The notes under the pieces: generated by a model
What the model was told of the DNA's origin: nothing
The model's input: the letters and a program-made list of their open reading frames with translations, nothing else
Database searches by the model: none
In this document: positions 21,201-36,200 of the stretch, in pieces
How positions within the stretch are numbered: position 1 is the first letter of the stretch
Layout of the letters: every line of letters begins with the position of its first letter
Origin: Podocnemis expansa
Taxonomy: Eukaryota > Chordata > Testudines > Podocnemididae
Length of the DNA stretch: 64,000 nucleotides
Assembly: GCA_007922195.1 (NCBI GenBank)
Contig: ML681963.1
Location: 52,371,740-52,435,739, forward strand
Reading direction: 5' to 3'
Translations under genes and position numbers: made by a program

Positions 21201-24200
21201 CACCTTATGTGGTTTTCTGATTTTTAAACAGGAGATTTTTCTTTCTCCCACCCACTAGTGTCCAACCAACTGCCTACCTGGCTCCAAAGGTGCTCCAGGA
21301 CTCCAGGGTCTGAAGGTAAGGTCATGACACCCCTACCCAGGCATTGAACCAAGGACCTCAAAACATTGGCCTATAGCTCTTGAACAATTGTTTGTATTAT
21401 TGTAGCACCAAGGAGCCCTTGGCATGCAAAGACAAGGCTCTGCCTCTCTGTTAGTTTGGAGACTGTTGTGAATTCATAAACTGCTGTACAGGATCTGGCC
21501 CCTAGAGAGGGACTGAGATGTACCTGGCCAGTATGATGCAGTGACCACATAGGCTTGGGGGACCTCCCTGCTGCACCCTGCCAGCCCCCACCTCAAAATC
21601 TGAGGGTGCCTGCAGCTTCCTAGGGGTCTGATGCTTCCACCAGACTCCCCAAACTCCTCTACACTTGCTTAGCCCCCCTCCTGGGCTAGACAAAAGAGTC
21701 TGCAGCCGGATCGGGTGCTAGAGGTCAACTATGGACTGCTGTCCTCTGTCATCCTCAGCTGGGCTTGGGTGGAAGGACATGGGCTGCCTGTGCGTATGGG
21801 GTTTGATAATGGGAGTTGCAGGAAATCTCCCCTCCTCGCCATTCTGCACATGTGCTAATGTCCTGTGGTATGTGTCTGTGCCTGTGTGACAGGCCATAAT
21901 GGGTGGGGTTTTACAGAACAGATGCTAAGGGTACCCTGAGCTGCAGCACCACCATGGAAACTACTTTCTCTTTTCTCCTTTAGGGACATAGGGGCCACCC
22001 TGGTGCCCTCGGGGAGCCTGGCAGACAGGGCAGACCTGTGAGTACAGCTCCACTTACCAGCTCTCTGGAGCTAGGGTGAACAGATGTCGCTATTTAATGG
22101 GGATAGCTCTGATATTCGAGGCCTTTTCTTACATAGATGCCTTCTCCCTCCCCACCNNNNNNNNNNCAGTTTTACCATTTTTTCCTGGCTATTTGAATCT
22201 CATCCCCACCCCTCCCAGGGTCCCATGTGAAGGGACAGAGGGGCACTGGACTGTTTTATATCTCAGTGATCAGGGTCTGTATCTAAGTGGCAGAGCCTTT
22301 CCTGTGCTGATGTCTCTCCTCTCTCCTGCTCCCCACAGGGTCCCCGGGGTGATGTGGGCATTTCCGGCGAACAAGGCATCCCTGGCCCTCCAGTAATGTA
22401 TTTACTTCTATTTACTGTTCTTATTGCATAGTGCTTTTGACTTGGACTTGCGGCTGAGCAGGAGGAGTTACTTATTTTTCATGTTAGGTGTTTTGAGAGT
22501 AGGGGGGCTGCCACTCTCCTCAGTCAAGCACAGCAGAGCAGCTAGTGGTGCAGCTGCTCCTAATGGTCTGGTGCATGTCATCGTTTGGGGGATTAATCAA
22601 CTTCAGCTCCTATAGGGCTGTACTCAAGAATTCCTTCTAGGGCTACAGCCCCATTTACAGGACGGAGCCAACAAATGGCCCACTTCTCAAGAGGGTGGGG
22701 CCGCAGAGCCTGGAATTTCACCAATTACAGGAAGCAAAGGATAGAAAAATAGGGATGTGGGTCATGAGCTCAGAGCAAGGGATCCCCATGGGACATCAAC
22801 CAGCAGAGAACCCAGGACAGCACCTGCTGCACTGAGAAGGAATTAAAGGGGTCCACAGGTTCCTTCTCTTGGATTGGTGTTTGGCCATACCAGTCAGTGC
22901 TGGGATGGGGGAGAGGAAATCTCAAACAGCCTTGGAGTGCCTGGCTTCTGTTCCTGGCTCTGCTGATCACACACAGTGACTACCCTGAGCAGGTCTCTCC
23001 CCCAACCCCCTTTTGGGTCTTATTTTCCATCCTTTCTAACACTGGGATAATCGATACAACCTTGCTATGTAAAGAGAATTGAGGTCTATAGATGAATGGA
23101 GCTATATTGGAGTCACATGCTATCATTAGTGTTTTGCTCTCCATTGAGGAGCTAGGTTCCTTTCTTATTACACCTCCCACACGTTTCATTCGAGCCATTA
23201 AACTATAATGCCATCTGTTGGCAGCCAGCTCCAATAGATCTGGACCAGGGACTTGGCAGTATAGACCCCTTGGTCCATCTAGTTTGCTTTTCCTTTATTA
23301 AAAATAGAGGGATCTCTACTCCTCTGAAATACTGTGGGCCCAGATCTGATCTCAGAGAAGCTGGTGTAGATCGACTGAAGTTAATGGAGGTGTTCCACAT
23401 TTATGCCAATGGAACAGAGATCAAAATCTGGTCCTGTGTCTTACAACGGCACTAATCCTGTGAATTGTGAATACCCAATGCTGGTATTACTTTGCTTTGG
23501 GCTTACTGTTCGGATACTTCCTCAAACAAGCAAGAGATGTGGGAACACGTGAGAGGACATCTGTGTTCCATTAAGAGACATGAACACAATGCGGTGATTT
23601 GTCAGAAGTAGAGAGGATTCTGCCTGCCCCCTTTAACCAGAGGGGCAGATAGAAGTGAAATGCATCTTAGTGCCAGCTAATAACGTATTGCTCCCAGTAT
23701 AGCAAATTCAGGGCATTCACATTTGTCACTAGGGTGCCTACCACTGTCACAGTGGAGGCATATTCTCTGGCTCAAAATGTTCATGGACCTGCCCCTCTGA
23801 CCACAGGAGAATCTCTGTTTGCAGTATAGGTCATCTGACACACAACTGAGATGTTTGGATTCCATCCAGTAGAAGGCAATACTGTATATGGCCAGCAAGA
23901 AGTGCACTTGCTCTCTAAGGAATGCAGTTTCCAGTAACATGAAATAGAATTACAAATCTTTTCTACAACCCTTCCTTTCCTAAATCTTGTTTGTTTTAAC
24001 AAACTAGTTCTCTTCACTGTCTGTGTAGAGAGGTTAGGAATGTATCATTCTGGTTATGTAGTTTATAACCAGGGATTAAATGTGCTTGGGAGACTGCCAA
24101 CAGCTTGTATTTTATATGATAGGTAAGTGGAAAATCAGTGGTCTCAGTTTTCCAGCTGTATTTCCAGCTGTATTTAGTCACCTGCAGAATTGAGTGGAAA

Positions 24201-27200
24201 CAACAATTCACCATTGACAGGTGAGACCTAGGAGGCAGGAACTCCAGGGTTCTACCTCTGACCTTGGCACTGGTTCTTTCTGTGAGCTTGGAGAAGGTGC
24301 AAATCCTCTTTGGGGATGGGGATAATAACGCTTGCTCTCAGTGGGTTGGAAGGATTAATTAATTCATGGTTAACTGTCATTTGGAAGAGAAAAAGTCGTC
24401 CGCAGGCCAACTCCTTCAGTCCAGAAGCAGGCAAAATCCCTCTGAAGCCAAGTGGGAGTTTTGCCTGTGTAAGGACTGCAGGGTCTGAACCATTAATGAT
24501 ATTAACACACTGTCAGGGATGGCCATGAGTAGAAATCAGCAGCACATATGGGAGTAGTGGAATCAGACAATATTTCATATTTAGTGTAAAAATTGTGTTT
24601 TTCAGTAATGCTTCTAAAAATAGTCAGTTCCTGGGTGGGGTGTTCTGTAGAGAGACCTGTTTTGCATGCAATATCTGACTGGGGAGGTTGTAAGCTAATC
24701 CTGCTTCTTTTCTTGCTTTGACAGGGTCCTCAGGGCCCGAGGGGTTATCCTGGCATGCCGGGACCAAAGGGCGAGACGGTAGGCACTCTAAGGAGGTGGT
24801 AAACAGGGCAAAGCAAAGCACAGGAGCTAATCATGTTCTCCAGTAGGGATAAGGAATGATCCATAGGGATAGAAAGGATATTGGTGGTTGGACAGAGTGA
24901 TGGGGTCTGGGAGTCAGGAGCCCTGCCAGCTCTGGGAGAGGTGTGAGATCTAATGAATAGAAGAAGGGACCTGGAGTTTTTTTCTGGGCTCTGTTCCCAA
25001 CTCTGCCACTGATCTGCTGTGTGGCCTTGGTCAAGTCCAAGCCTGGTGCAGTGTCTCAGTTTTCCCATCTGTAAAATGGGGGATTAAATCAGGGGCTGTG
25101 GCACAAAGAATTATAATCATTATCATGGCTTGCTGCCTTTTATACCCTTGTCAGTGTTACTGACACCCATGGTTGAGCACAGTGGGGGAAGGGAATTCAC
25201 ATGCCAACCTGATTCCTATGTGCTAGAAAAGGACAGTTCATGACTTGCCAGTAACCTACCTTCCCCCTTGTGCTTTGCTTTGCAGGGTCCCCATGGTTAT
25301 AAAGGCATGGTTGGGGCTATTGGAGCTCCAGGAATGCCGGTAAGCCCTTCCTCTTTTCCTGGGTTGTTGTCGTGATTGTGTGTGCCAGCTCATGTCCTGC
25401 CCAACTTCTGTGCAGCCCTGTGTGACTAGCAGAGAGCCCCCTTGTTATTTCCTTACTGTGGTGAGTGAAAGCTCAGGGATGCCCATGAAGAATAAAACAA
25501 AGATCCCCTGCCTGGAGAAGCAAGAGTAAGTGTTTCTTGACACCACTGACTCCCTCTGAAGTGCCGATTTCTTGCAGATTGTCCAGTGCAGTGGCAGCTC
25601 CTGTCCCAGTGAGAGTCTGTGAGTCAAAAACTTCACTTAGCTGCCCCTGTGCAAACCCTTTGAACTCACTGGTCTAAAGGGAAGCAATGGCCATTCCTGT
25701 CTTTGTACTTTACTGCAAGGGGCTTGACTTTGACTAAATGGGAGGCAGGGTGGCTTAGCAGTGGACAGTTCCCTGGACTGGGCCTCCAGACTCCTGGGTT
25801 CTCTTTTCTGGCTCTTCCTCTGGCTCAGTGGATGATCCTGGACAAGTTTGTCACTGCTCTATGCCTCAGTTTCTCCATCTGCAAAATGAGGGTAACGCTA
25901 CTGATGTCCTTCGGGGATTTGCTGATGAAAAGTGCCAAGGCATGATTAATAAATATCAGCCTTTGTTCTAGTTATTCTGCAGATGAGTCTCTTTGCTCCT
26001 CTTCAGATCTTTCCAGCTCACCCAGCATCATCCGTGCTCAGAGAGGGATTCTGTGGCAGGGAAGGTCTGTGGCATGTAACTATTCTGTTAAACCTTTACT
26101 TGTTTCCCTTCTCTTGTAGGGTGAGGAAGGCCCTAGGGGGCCACCTGGTGGACCTGGTGAGAAGGGAGACATGGTGAGTAAAGTCTTGCACTGAGTTGTG
26201 AAAACATACAGTCCCAGAAGGGGACAGCATTAATGTCTGCACTGGTTTCCTGGCTGGCACTCAGGTTCCCTTAAATTTTGCCACTGTGCAGATGTGTGGT
26301 CTGGGCACAGGGGTGTGCACTGGGTTTCAGAGGCAGATCTGTACCATACAGTGGCCATGCAAGATCATACTTCACATACAGGAGGAAGTGCTTTAAACCC
26401 AGAGCACTTCATGCTTCTGTTACATGCATCGTATTGGCAGTTGTGCCTCAGACTCTGATGTTCCAGATGTGGTCTTGTGTGTGGCTCTGTCAGTCCCTCT
26501 CTGCCTTAGCCCCCAATCTCCCTTGTTAGTGCAGTCCTGGGCTCCCTCAAATAGTTCTGCCAATGCACGCCAACCCTGAGCTGCAGCCTTTTCTGATCTT
26601 CCCATCAGGCATTTCTCCCAAGCAGAGGGGTGGATCATTTTATGGTGTGGATGAACATCCAGTGGGGAGTCCCCTGCCATTCCCAAGCCCAGCTCACTGC
26701 ACAAAAAGTTGTGATTCTAAATCTGCTGTGTGAAGGGTCTGTTAATGTACCCAACACAGTCCTGCTTTCATGGACACAGGTAACTGTGTGGCCAGACTTG
26801 GTTCTAGAACAAGAAAGAAAACGGTCTGTTTGTCAGTAAGCTAGTCAGATTGCTTTTCTGAAGCTGCTGTGAACTTCCTCTGCAATGGAGAGGCTTTAGC
26901 ATCTCTGAACCCCTCTGTCCTTTTCTAACTCCCTGCAGTGCCATGGGACTGAAGTGGGCTTGAGATGTCTGCAAACTGCAGCACCCCTTCCCTGGCCCAA
27001 CCTGCCCCTTCCCTCAGTGTGATCAAGGTCTTTTGCCAATGCCACAGTGCCATCAGAAATGCCATCAACTCAATGCCGTGCTAACAGGATTAGGGGATTA
27101 GATGAGCCCTCCCCTCCCCTGCAGGGAAAAGTCTGGACAACAGAAGGATCAAAAGAAAAATTTGTGCCTCTGAAATTGCTCCAAGTTGGTCTGTCTCTCC

Positions 27201-30200
27201 CTTGCCTGACCCCCTCTACCACCCGCAGATGCCCTGCCTGTGCAGATTACTAAGGAATGCCAGGAACTGCAGAGGTTCACTTTCCCATTCTTGCAGTCAA
27301 GGCAGTTCCAGGCATCCAAAATGGGTAGGGGAGTGGGAGCTCATCTCTGCATAGATCAGGTCTAGTTTCCACACCTCTGTCACCGTGACCCAGCTGTGCT
27401 GTGAAACCTCCCCTTGGTGCTGCACACTTTAATGCCCCCTCTAAAGATGGGGCAGAACCCACAAACGGATCCATTGCTGTTGTGCTGATGTGCCCAGGAC
27501 TCCAGAGTCAAGAGGGCCAGTAAAATAATGCGTATTCTCATCTACTTTGTTTTTTTAGGGTGCCCGTGGCTTTAGGGGTCCCCAGGGAGCAATGGGCCCC
27601 AAAGGGGAGAATGTAAGTACAACATCACTCTGGATTCAGGCTGAGCACCTTAGCCTCAGCATCTTGCTGGATCAGTGGTGAGGGAGGGAGCCTGGCTGGT
27701 GGCTCTGGGATGGGAATGAAGCCAAAGGCAGGAATGTTTTATTGTTCTCTCCTCTGCATCCAGTCATCGGAGCTGTCTCTTTTGACCATGCTCTGAGTGC
27801 CGTGCTCCTACCTACTTCAGGGGTCATCCCTTGAGGCTCCTGCAGTGCTGCTCTTCAGCATTTCTCCTTTGCTCTGCATTAGGCAAGGGCCATGCAGAGA
27901 AGCTCCTGTCCATGCAGCTATGCCAGCCGCTCTGGATTCAGTCAGCTGTGATTTGCCTCTCTCCTGAGGAGTCTGGGGTTCCCCTTGCATCACAGTCTAC
28001 AAACTCTTGAATCTTTTCATTTGGCACTGCCCTCTGTCCCCTCCCATGCCTGTGAGGTGAGGATAGCTCTGGGGCTCTGCCATGGGGGTGGGGGCAGAGG
28101 GCGTTGCAATAAGGTGAAGTGGCCACACCTCCTGCAAAGGGCATCCATGCTGCTCCTGACTGGGAGCAAGATCCTGTCTTTGTGTGCTGCCCAGCTTCTC
28201 TGCGTGGCTCAGTGCATCTTGGCTTCCAAGCAGATTGCTCCTGACCTGCCCCTCCCTTCCTGGCAGCTTTCTGATAGTGGCTCTTCCTTCTCCTTCTCCT
28301 TTCCAGGGTCTTCCTGGCATTGACGGTAAAGATGGCACCCCTGGCATCCCTGGCACGAAGGTGAGAGGCCATGGGTGTGGAGGGGGAGAGGTTGGGTGGA
28401 GCCAGGACGTCTCCAGTCGCTCCTCCGTACTTCCCAATATCTCTGTTTGCCCTGTATGGATCAGGAGGTTAAATCCTCTGCTCCCCGTTAGTCAGACTCC
28501 CACATGCTGGGATCAGGCACCCCTAAACCCCTGAGTCTTCTGCCTTCAGTGTGCCCTGGCAGTGGGGAATGAACACATGGCATGTGTCAGTTGAGTGCTT
28601 GCTGGAAACAAGGGAGGAGGGGCAGACAGCACAACAGGACCCTGCTACTCTTCTGTGCAGACAGACAGAGGGCAGGAGTTTGCCGTCACTGGATGGCTGC
28701 CGATGCTGCTCATGGTTTGTAGGCAGACCCTTGTTTCCCCCGCAGGCAACCAGACAGGGATAGGGTTGGTTGTTTATAGGGGCCCCAGGGTATTTTGGGG
28801 TGCTGGGAATGTCTGTGCCACCTCCTCTGTGGGGACATTTGACAGGAAGACTGCCTGGGACACTCCCCTATAACTGCCATGGCATGCTCCTGTCCCTTTA
28901 CATTGTGAACTCTGACTGGGGGAGCTCTCAACTCATACTGCTTGGAACAGCAGAAGCTCTCAGGGCTACCCGAGCAGCCTGTGTGTGCAACACTTCATCA
29001 GCCCCTGTCACCACCAGGGAGTCCCCATTTGCTTTGTTCTTTGCCGCCCCTCAGTATTGGCTTGTCATGTCCCTTGCAGGGGAACGCCGGGCAGCCTGGT
29101 CGCCCTGGGTCACCTGGCCACCGAGGATTAGCTGTAAGTATCGAAGCAGAAGAGCCATCCCTATCCAGGCTGGGTCATCTCATTTCACCAAGTGCCAATG
29201 TACCTTAACTGCTCCCCTGTTGCTAAATGTGCTTCAGACATTGGGCAATGCACATCTGCAGTGTTACCTGTGTATGGCTACATTGTGCTGTGTTATTGTA
29301 TAGGATGTAGCAGAACTGGAGGATCATCACTGAAATGGTTAATCTGGAATATCTTTTAACCACAAATCAACCGAAGATGCGAATTTTGGACCCATATCTG
29401 ATCTTTTCCATAGTCCAGGGGTGCTCAGATGTGCCCCACTTCTAGTCTGAATGCGCATCCAAACAGTTGCTCCATCTCTTCTGGTGCAGATGTTGGCATT
29501 GTCCACTCCATTGCTAAGAGATTTCCATCCCATCACTCTCCCCACCTTAGGTCCCTTAGACCTCTGAGCACTTGGATCCTGATTCTGCTCACTTACTCAC
29601 AGCGTAAACTAAGAGTGCCTCCACCAAAGTCAGTGCAAAACTAGTATACATCAAATCAGAATGCACTGACCTCCATGGATTCACTCCTCATTTACACACT
29701 GTGTCAGTGGGAGAGGAGCAGAATCAGGTCTCGGGGGAGTTGCTGGTGAGTTACTTGTCTGTGAAAGGAGAATCAAGCCGTAGGTTGAGATGAGCTCAAA
29801 ATTTGGCCTCAAATTTGAGGCTGGGGTAAATTGGTTGAAGTCTCATCTTGAAATCTTTGCTGAGAACTCAAACCAAACATTTCCTGAGGTCAAGAAAAGC
29901 ACAATTGACTTTTTCATCTTCTGCTTTTGCAGGTGCTTTGATACTTCTAGATGGCATTGGAAACTGGAAACAGAAGTGGGAAGATGCTGTGAGAACTTTT
30001 CTCATAGCATCATTGGCCCATTCTGCTCCAGCCTTAGGCCATCTGGCTTATGTTGGACTCTGGCTGTTCCAGGCAGGATTCATTGTATAGCCAGTCTTCC
30101 AAGGATGGTTGGCCTCAAGAAATTTCAGATCAAGAGGCTTAGAGAAGACACTGATCTTATTCTTCCCAAGTGATCTGAAACTTGCCCATCCCTTTGCTTG

Positions 30201-33200
30201 ATTTTTCACATTTTTTGCTAGTTTTTGGTTTTGTGTACTCTACCCATTAATCAAATCCTTAATCCTGCTTTAGTGTAGGGGGATGGTTACGGGACCTCTT
30301 AGCCCTGAATTTCTAGGAACCTGTGATTCCTGGAGACTTTAATATGCCTGAAGCACTGCAGGGTGTATTCCATCAGCCAGCACTGAAAAACTGTATATCA
30401 GACTCTTCCCTTCCTCGTGGGATCTCAAAACTGCCAGGATGGCATCTCATGCACTGCCAATCCAAAGTGCATGAGGGCAGTTGTATCTGCTGACATACAG
30501 GTTGTCCCTAACCTGATTTTGTTTCCACAGGGCTTGCCAGGCCAACCTGGGGCCAAAGGTGGCCCAGGAGATAAGGTGGGTGAGTAGAGCCTCCAAACTG
30601 CATATTGGTACAAATAGCTTCTTTTCAAATTACAGGCCCACCTGTATGGTGTCTGTAAGCTACCTACATGCATGCAGAGGCTGCCATGGGCATGCTTAAT
30701 GCACAGTGGAAATAAATCCATCAATAAACATAAATACAATGCTTGCCAAAGATCCCTGTCCTCACTCATCACTTTGACCATGCAACCCCTCCATTGGTTC
30801 CCCCTGCTCCATCACCTCAAACATTAGCTCTTTGTCTTTCTCCTCACAGCCTATCCACACCTACCCATCATCTTTACTGAGTGGCCAGATTCTCCCTCCA
30901 ATCTGGCCCATGATGCCATCTTCTATCTGCCCCTTCTACACTTTTAACCAAGTCCCTTTTCGGTTTTCTCCCAGGCTTCTTTCTGGGGAAGAGCTCCCTG
31001 TAAACATCTGCAAAACCACCTCATTATCCCCCTCCAGATCCCTCTGTGAAACTCTCCTTCCCTCAAACCTGCAAAATCTCAGCAGTGAGTAAGCCACTGG
31101 TGTGCTGAGATCACAGCTGACCATTACTTTGATTGTTTCATTGGGTTCCCCTATGGGTCCACCTGTCCCGTTTCTGATGCTTGTATTGTAAACTCTTCTG
31201 TTCCATGTCTGTGCAGGGCCTAGCACTGTAGCACCCTGGGCCATGATTGGGGCTCCTGGGTAGTAGCATGATAAAAATAATAATAAAATACAATAAATCT
31301 CTTCTCTGGATCACTAACAGGGTGAACCAGGTGCCCGAGGCCTACCAGGAATCACTGGAGCCCCTGGGAAAATTGTAAGTAAAGAAGCTCTATGACTTTG
31401 TTCCTGTGACTCTCTGGCTCCTGTCTGATCTGTGCAGGAGGGAGCTCTCCTCTCTGTTTGCTTGTTTGTTTTTCTGTTTCTCTCTTTTTCTATGAAGTAG
31501 ACAATAAAATTGGATGCCGTTCCCCAGTCCTCGCATTCCTCCTTTCACTATTTGCAAAAAACGTGGAGCTGTGGGCTGGCCTTGGCAACATCTCCATGCC
31601 ATGGGTGAAGGTCCCAGGTGCTAAAATAAACCCATAAAGGAGGCAGGGTGTACAGTGGCTTTTTTAAATGCTACACTAACTTTTAAAAAGATTGCCAGGT
31701 CCAGGGTCACGCTCTCTGTTACCCAGAAGCCCCCAGGGACGCTGTCCAGCCCAGTACCATATTCTGTGACCCAGCAACCCTTGCAGGCAGGACATAAGTC
31801 TAGTTTATTATCCCCTGAGGCCCTGAATTAAACTGCCTGAATTACGTCTGACTTTGCTGCAAACGGCAGACCCTCGTTCAGGTCTGGCTGGCAAGGAGGG
31901 TTTGGGGAAGTCACAGAATGTCATCCCCACCCCCACCATGTGATTTTCTTATGCAAATTACTGCATGCAAATATCAAGAGAGGATAGGCAGCTGCTTCCC
32001 CTGTGTGATACCAGCAAGTCTCAGGTGAGCAGCAGGAGGTAGCACTGTTTCAGGTCATCCTAATAGTCAGCTCTTGCTCTGGATTCTTTTCTTAGGGTGA
32101 ACCTGGACCTCCAGGTGAGCCAGGACCACAAGGCATCCCTGGGATGAAGGTAAGTCCAGCAAGCTGCAAGGGAACGTTGTCAAATTGGTTGGAGCGGAAG
32201 ACTGGGCACCAAAATTCCTGGGTTCTCTTCTGTCTTTGGATAGGAGTGTCCCGTTGAGTAAGGGAGCCAATAGTAGTTAGACTAGGGGTGAGAATTCATA
32301 GAATCATAGGATTGGAAGGGGCCTCATGAGGTCATCTAGTCCAACCCCCTGCTAAAAGCTTGACCACTCCCAAGAAATCATCCCAGCCAGGGTTTTGTCT
32401 AATTGAGCCTTAAATGTTTCCAAAGATGGAGATTCCACCACTTCCCTAGGTAAACGATTCCAGTGCTTCACCACCTTCCTAGTGAGAAAGTTTCTCCTAA
32501 TATCCAACCTGGACTGCCCCAGCTGCAGCTTGAAACCATTGCTCCTTGTTCCGTCTTCTGTTATTACTGAGAATAGCCTAGCTCCCTCCTCTTCGGAGCA
32601 CCCCTTCAAATAGGTGAGGGTTAGTATCAAATCCCTGCTTAGTCTTCTCTTCTGCGGACTAAATAAGCCTAGTTCTTCCATTCTCTCCTTGTAAGTCATG
32701 TGCCCCAACCCTCTAATCATTTTTGTTGCCTTCCAGTGGACTCTTTCTAATTTGTCAACATCCTTTCTGTAGTGTGGAGCCCAAAACTGGACACAGTATT
32801 CCAGATGTAGCCTCACCAGCACTGTAATAGAGGGGAACAATCACATCCCTCAGTCTGCTGGTAACACTCCTACTGATGAAGCCCAATATGCCACTTGCCT
32901 TTTTGGCAACAAGAGCACATTGCTGACTCATATCCAGCTTCCCGCCCACCAAAACACAGGTCCTTTTCTACAGTGCTGCTACTTAGCTGATCGGTCCTCA
33001 GCCTATAGCAGTACATGGGATTTTTCTGTCTTAAGTGCAGGATTTTGCATTTTTCCTTGCTGAACCTCATGAGATTTTGTTTGGGCCAATGCTCCCAATT
33101 CCTTGATCTGAGTGGGAAAGTCTTAGAAGTCAGGGCTCTTGGGTTTGAGCCTTGGCTCAGTATGGGGCCCTTGGCAAGTCCTTATTGTGATTCAGGCTTC

Positions 33201-36200
33201 AGTTTCCTCATCTGTAAACTGGGTCTAATGATTGCCCACTTAACATGGACAGTAGTGAGGCTTAATCCATTAATGTCTATGAGTTGCTTTGAAAACCATG
33301 GGTGACAGGACCCCTGGAAGGGCAAATGTTATTAAAGTGTATGGCAGCCCCACACCCTGGGGGAGTTCCCACATCTGGGCACTGCCTCTGGGCAGTGGGA
33401 GGACAGGGAATGGGATGGGGGAAAGGGTGATAGGTTAGGGCATTGCAAACACAGAAGGTCTGGAATTGATTTACCTATGCAAGCTTGCCCCATTTCCACC
33501 TCCTCCTTGCCTTCTCTTTCCCCTGAGCACCCAGGCATGGAGAAGGGAAAAAGCGAGCTGGCATTAACTCTTTGTTTGTAGAATGCCAGGTAGCATTTCT
33601 GCACCCTCTCCTGGGGAGTAGGAAGGGTGGTATGGAAGGGGATGTAGGGGGACAGCCAAAGAGGGGTGTATGTGTATCCCTTGAAAGTTTGGGGTGCAGT
33701 AATGGCAGGGTTAGCCAGGTGGCACAGATAGTCCAATTGATCCTGTTTTATTTCATCTTTGCAGGGCGATCAGGGTGAGCGGGGCCCAGTGGGTCCCCAA
33801 GGCCTCCAGGGGAAAGTGGTGAGTGTGGGTTTGATTGAGTGTGCATGTGTGTGCACATGTGTGAACTTCTACAGCCAAAACCTGGGAAAGGAAATGGACT
33901 TTTCCCTTGTCCTCCTCTCCAACCTGGCATCTGTACTCCAGCAAAGACCTAACCTGCAGGGCTTGAGCTGAGAAAACTGTTTTGCTGAACCACCCAGCTA
34001 GGTCAGCACAGAGGGTTGCACTGCTTGAATCAGGTTTATAGCCAGAGAAGGGTCTCTGGAGGGCACCACCCTGAGGACACAGTGGGAATTTCAGCTCTCC
34101 ACAAACAGGTGTACTGAGATCAACCTTCAAAGCCAGATTTGGTGCCACTCACTGCAAGGCCAATGTGAAATGAAATGAATGAAAAATGAATGACCAGAAA
34201 ACTGCTGTCTGGAGTCTGGGTCCAAAATCATCATGTGCAAGGGGATCCACAGAGCATGAAGAATCCAGCTCAGTTTGCAGCTGTCAGGCTGGGGCCAGGC
34301 ACTCTGCTTTCTTCCTAAGTTTTGGAAGCTGAGGAGATTTTTACATGCATTGGTCTGTGGGAGAAGACACCCGCAGTGTGACCCTGACATATCTCTGATG
34401 GGGGCCATGGGCTGCAATCACATTCCTAGGCTATTTGCCAAGGCAGGGGCTAGTCACATTCCTAGGGCACTACCAAGGTTGCATTCTCAGTGCCATAAGC
34501 ATTGTGCTTGACTTGCCAGCACAGGCGCTCTGTGCTGCAGGTAAGAGTTCAGGTGGATGGGAACCCTGAGGCTCTATTAGTGGGATGCTGCAGCATGGCA
34601 AATAAGCTGATTGTAAAAGGCAAGTTCTGCCAGCAGAATGCATTAACAGAAAGGGTTTAAGCCTGTCTCCTCCCATAGTCTACTCACACCATGTCCATAG
34701 ACGCTCACACCCTAGTCAGTGTGGCTTAGTGGAGAGCACACTGAGCTACAACTCAGGAACTCTGGGGTCCATTCATGGCCTGCTGGGGGATCCTCAACAA
34801 GTCACTTCTCTGCTCCAGGTCTCAGTTTCTGCATCTGAAAAAGAGGGATGCTGAGTTACATAATGCATTTTGAGATCTGATGATGAAAAAGGCTATTGAA
34901 GAGTTGGGTGCCATGAATATCATTTTATGCCCTGACCCATGAAAAGAAGGGAATGCCATGGACTTTAGACTTCCTAAGGCTCAGCATCTGGGGCTGCACT
35001 TTGTAGTTACACGTACAAATAGTAGTGCTTACCTGTAGGCTCCAAGTAGCATGTGTAGCACATGTAGTTGTGCTGGAGGGCACCACACAGATTGTGCTCT
35101 CTGCAGCACAGATTGTGTATGTGCCAGAGCGGCCCTGTGCATGGGGAGGTTTGGCTTTTGCAAAACAGGATGCATTCCGAAAGACCCAGCATAGGCACTA
35201 ATTGGAATGGAGGCATTAGTTCGGTTCAGACACTAGGATGCTGTTTTGTCTCATTGCCCTGAGCAGTTTAACATGAAGGGACTACTGAGCCATCTTGCGT
35301 GGCAAATGGAGATTAGGCAGCAGGAGGGAATCGTTTGGGGATTAACAACCCAAAGGCACTGTCTGAGTGTTTTCTTTCAGAGGGGTGAGAAAGTCTCCTC
35401 CCCAACCCAGAGAGAAGAAGAAACACAGCAGGAAAGGTGTTTTTTCTGCTCTTGGACAGTTTTCCACTAGGTCTAAAGCAAACCCCCTTTTTCTGAGATG
35501 AAACATTTGGAAGCAAGAGTGTTCCATCCTGGTAGACGAACTCCAGTTCAGCTCTTCTCCTTGCAGGGTTTAACAGAGTCTGTATTGCAAGGCTAATCTG
35601 GCAGAGCAGACGAGACCTCCTTATTTCCTGGTGTCATCTCAGGGGCACATGAGGTTGACAGGAAAGCCCCCCATGTTTTTAAACAAGTTGAATAGAGAAC
35701 TCTGTCTACATGAGGCTGAGGGTGCTAAAAGATTGACAACAGCCAGGAGACCACTCTGTCCTCCATCTGCTAAAATGGGAGTTGGGAGCTAAATGCCTTT
35801 GAGAATTTGGGCCCCATCACTTTACTCAAACCAGGAAGACCCAGCTGGAGCTTGGCCAATTCTAAGGCTATGTCTGCACAAGACATCTGACAGCTTCACT
35901 GCTGTAAGGTCTCCTTTATAACCGCTCCATGCCAATGGGAGAGAGTTCTTCTGTGGGCATAATTAAACCATCCCCAACTAGTGCAGTAACTCCCTGACAC
36001 AGCACTATCCACACTAGCATGTCTGTCAGTTACATTTATCTCAGTCCAGGGTGTGTGGGGTTTTTTTTTGTCCCCCACCTGTCCCAACCCTGGATGACAA
36101 AAGTTTTACCAACAAAAGTGCTAGTGTAGATATAGCCTGAGAGGGAGACAGAAGGATCTCCTTGATCTTGGCACACAAAGGAAACCTAGTGCAAGCCATT

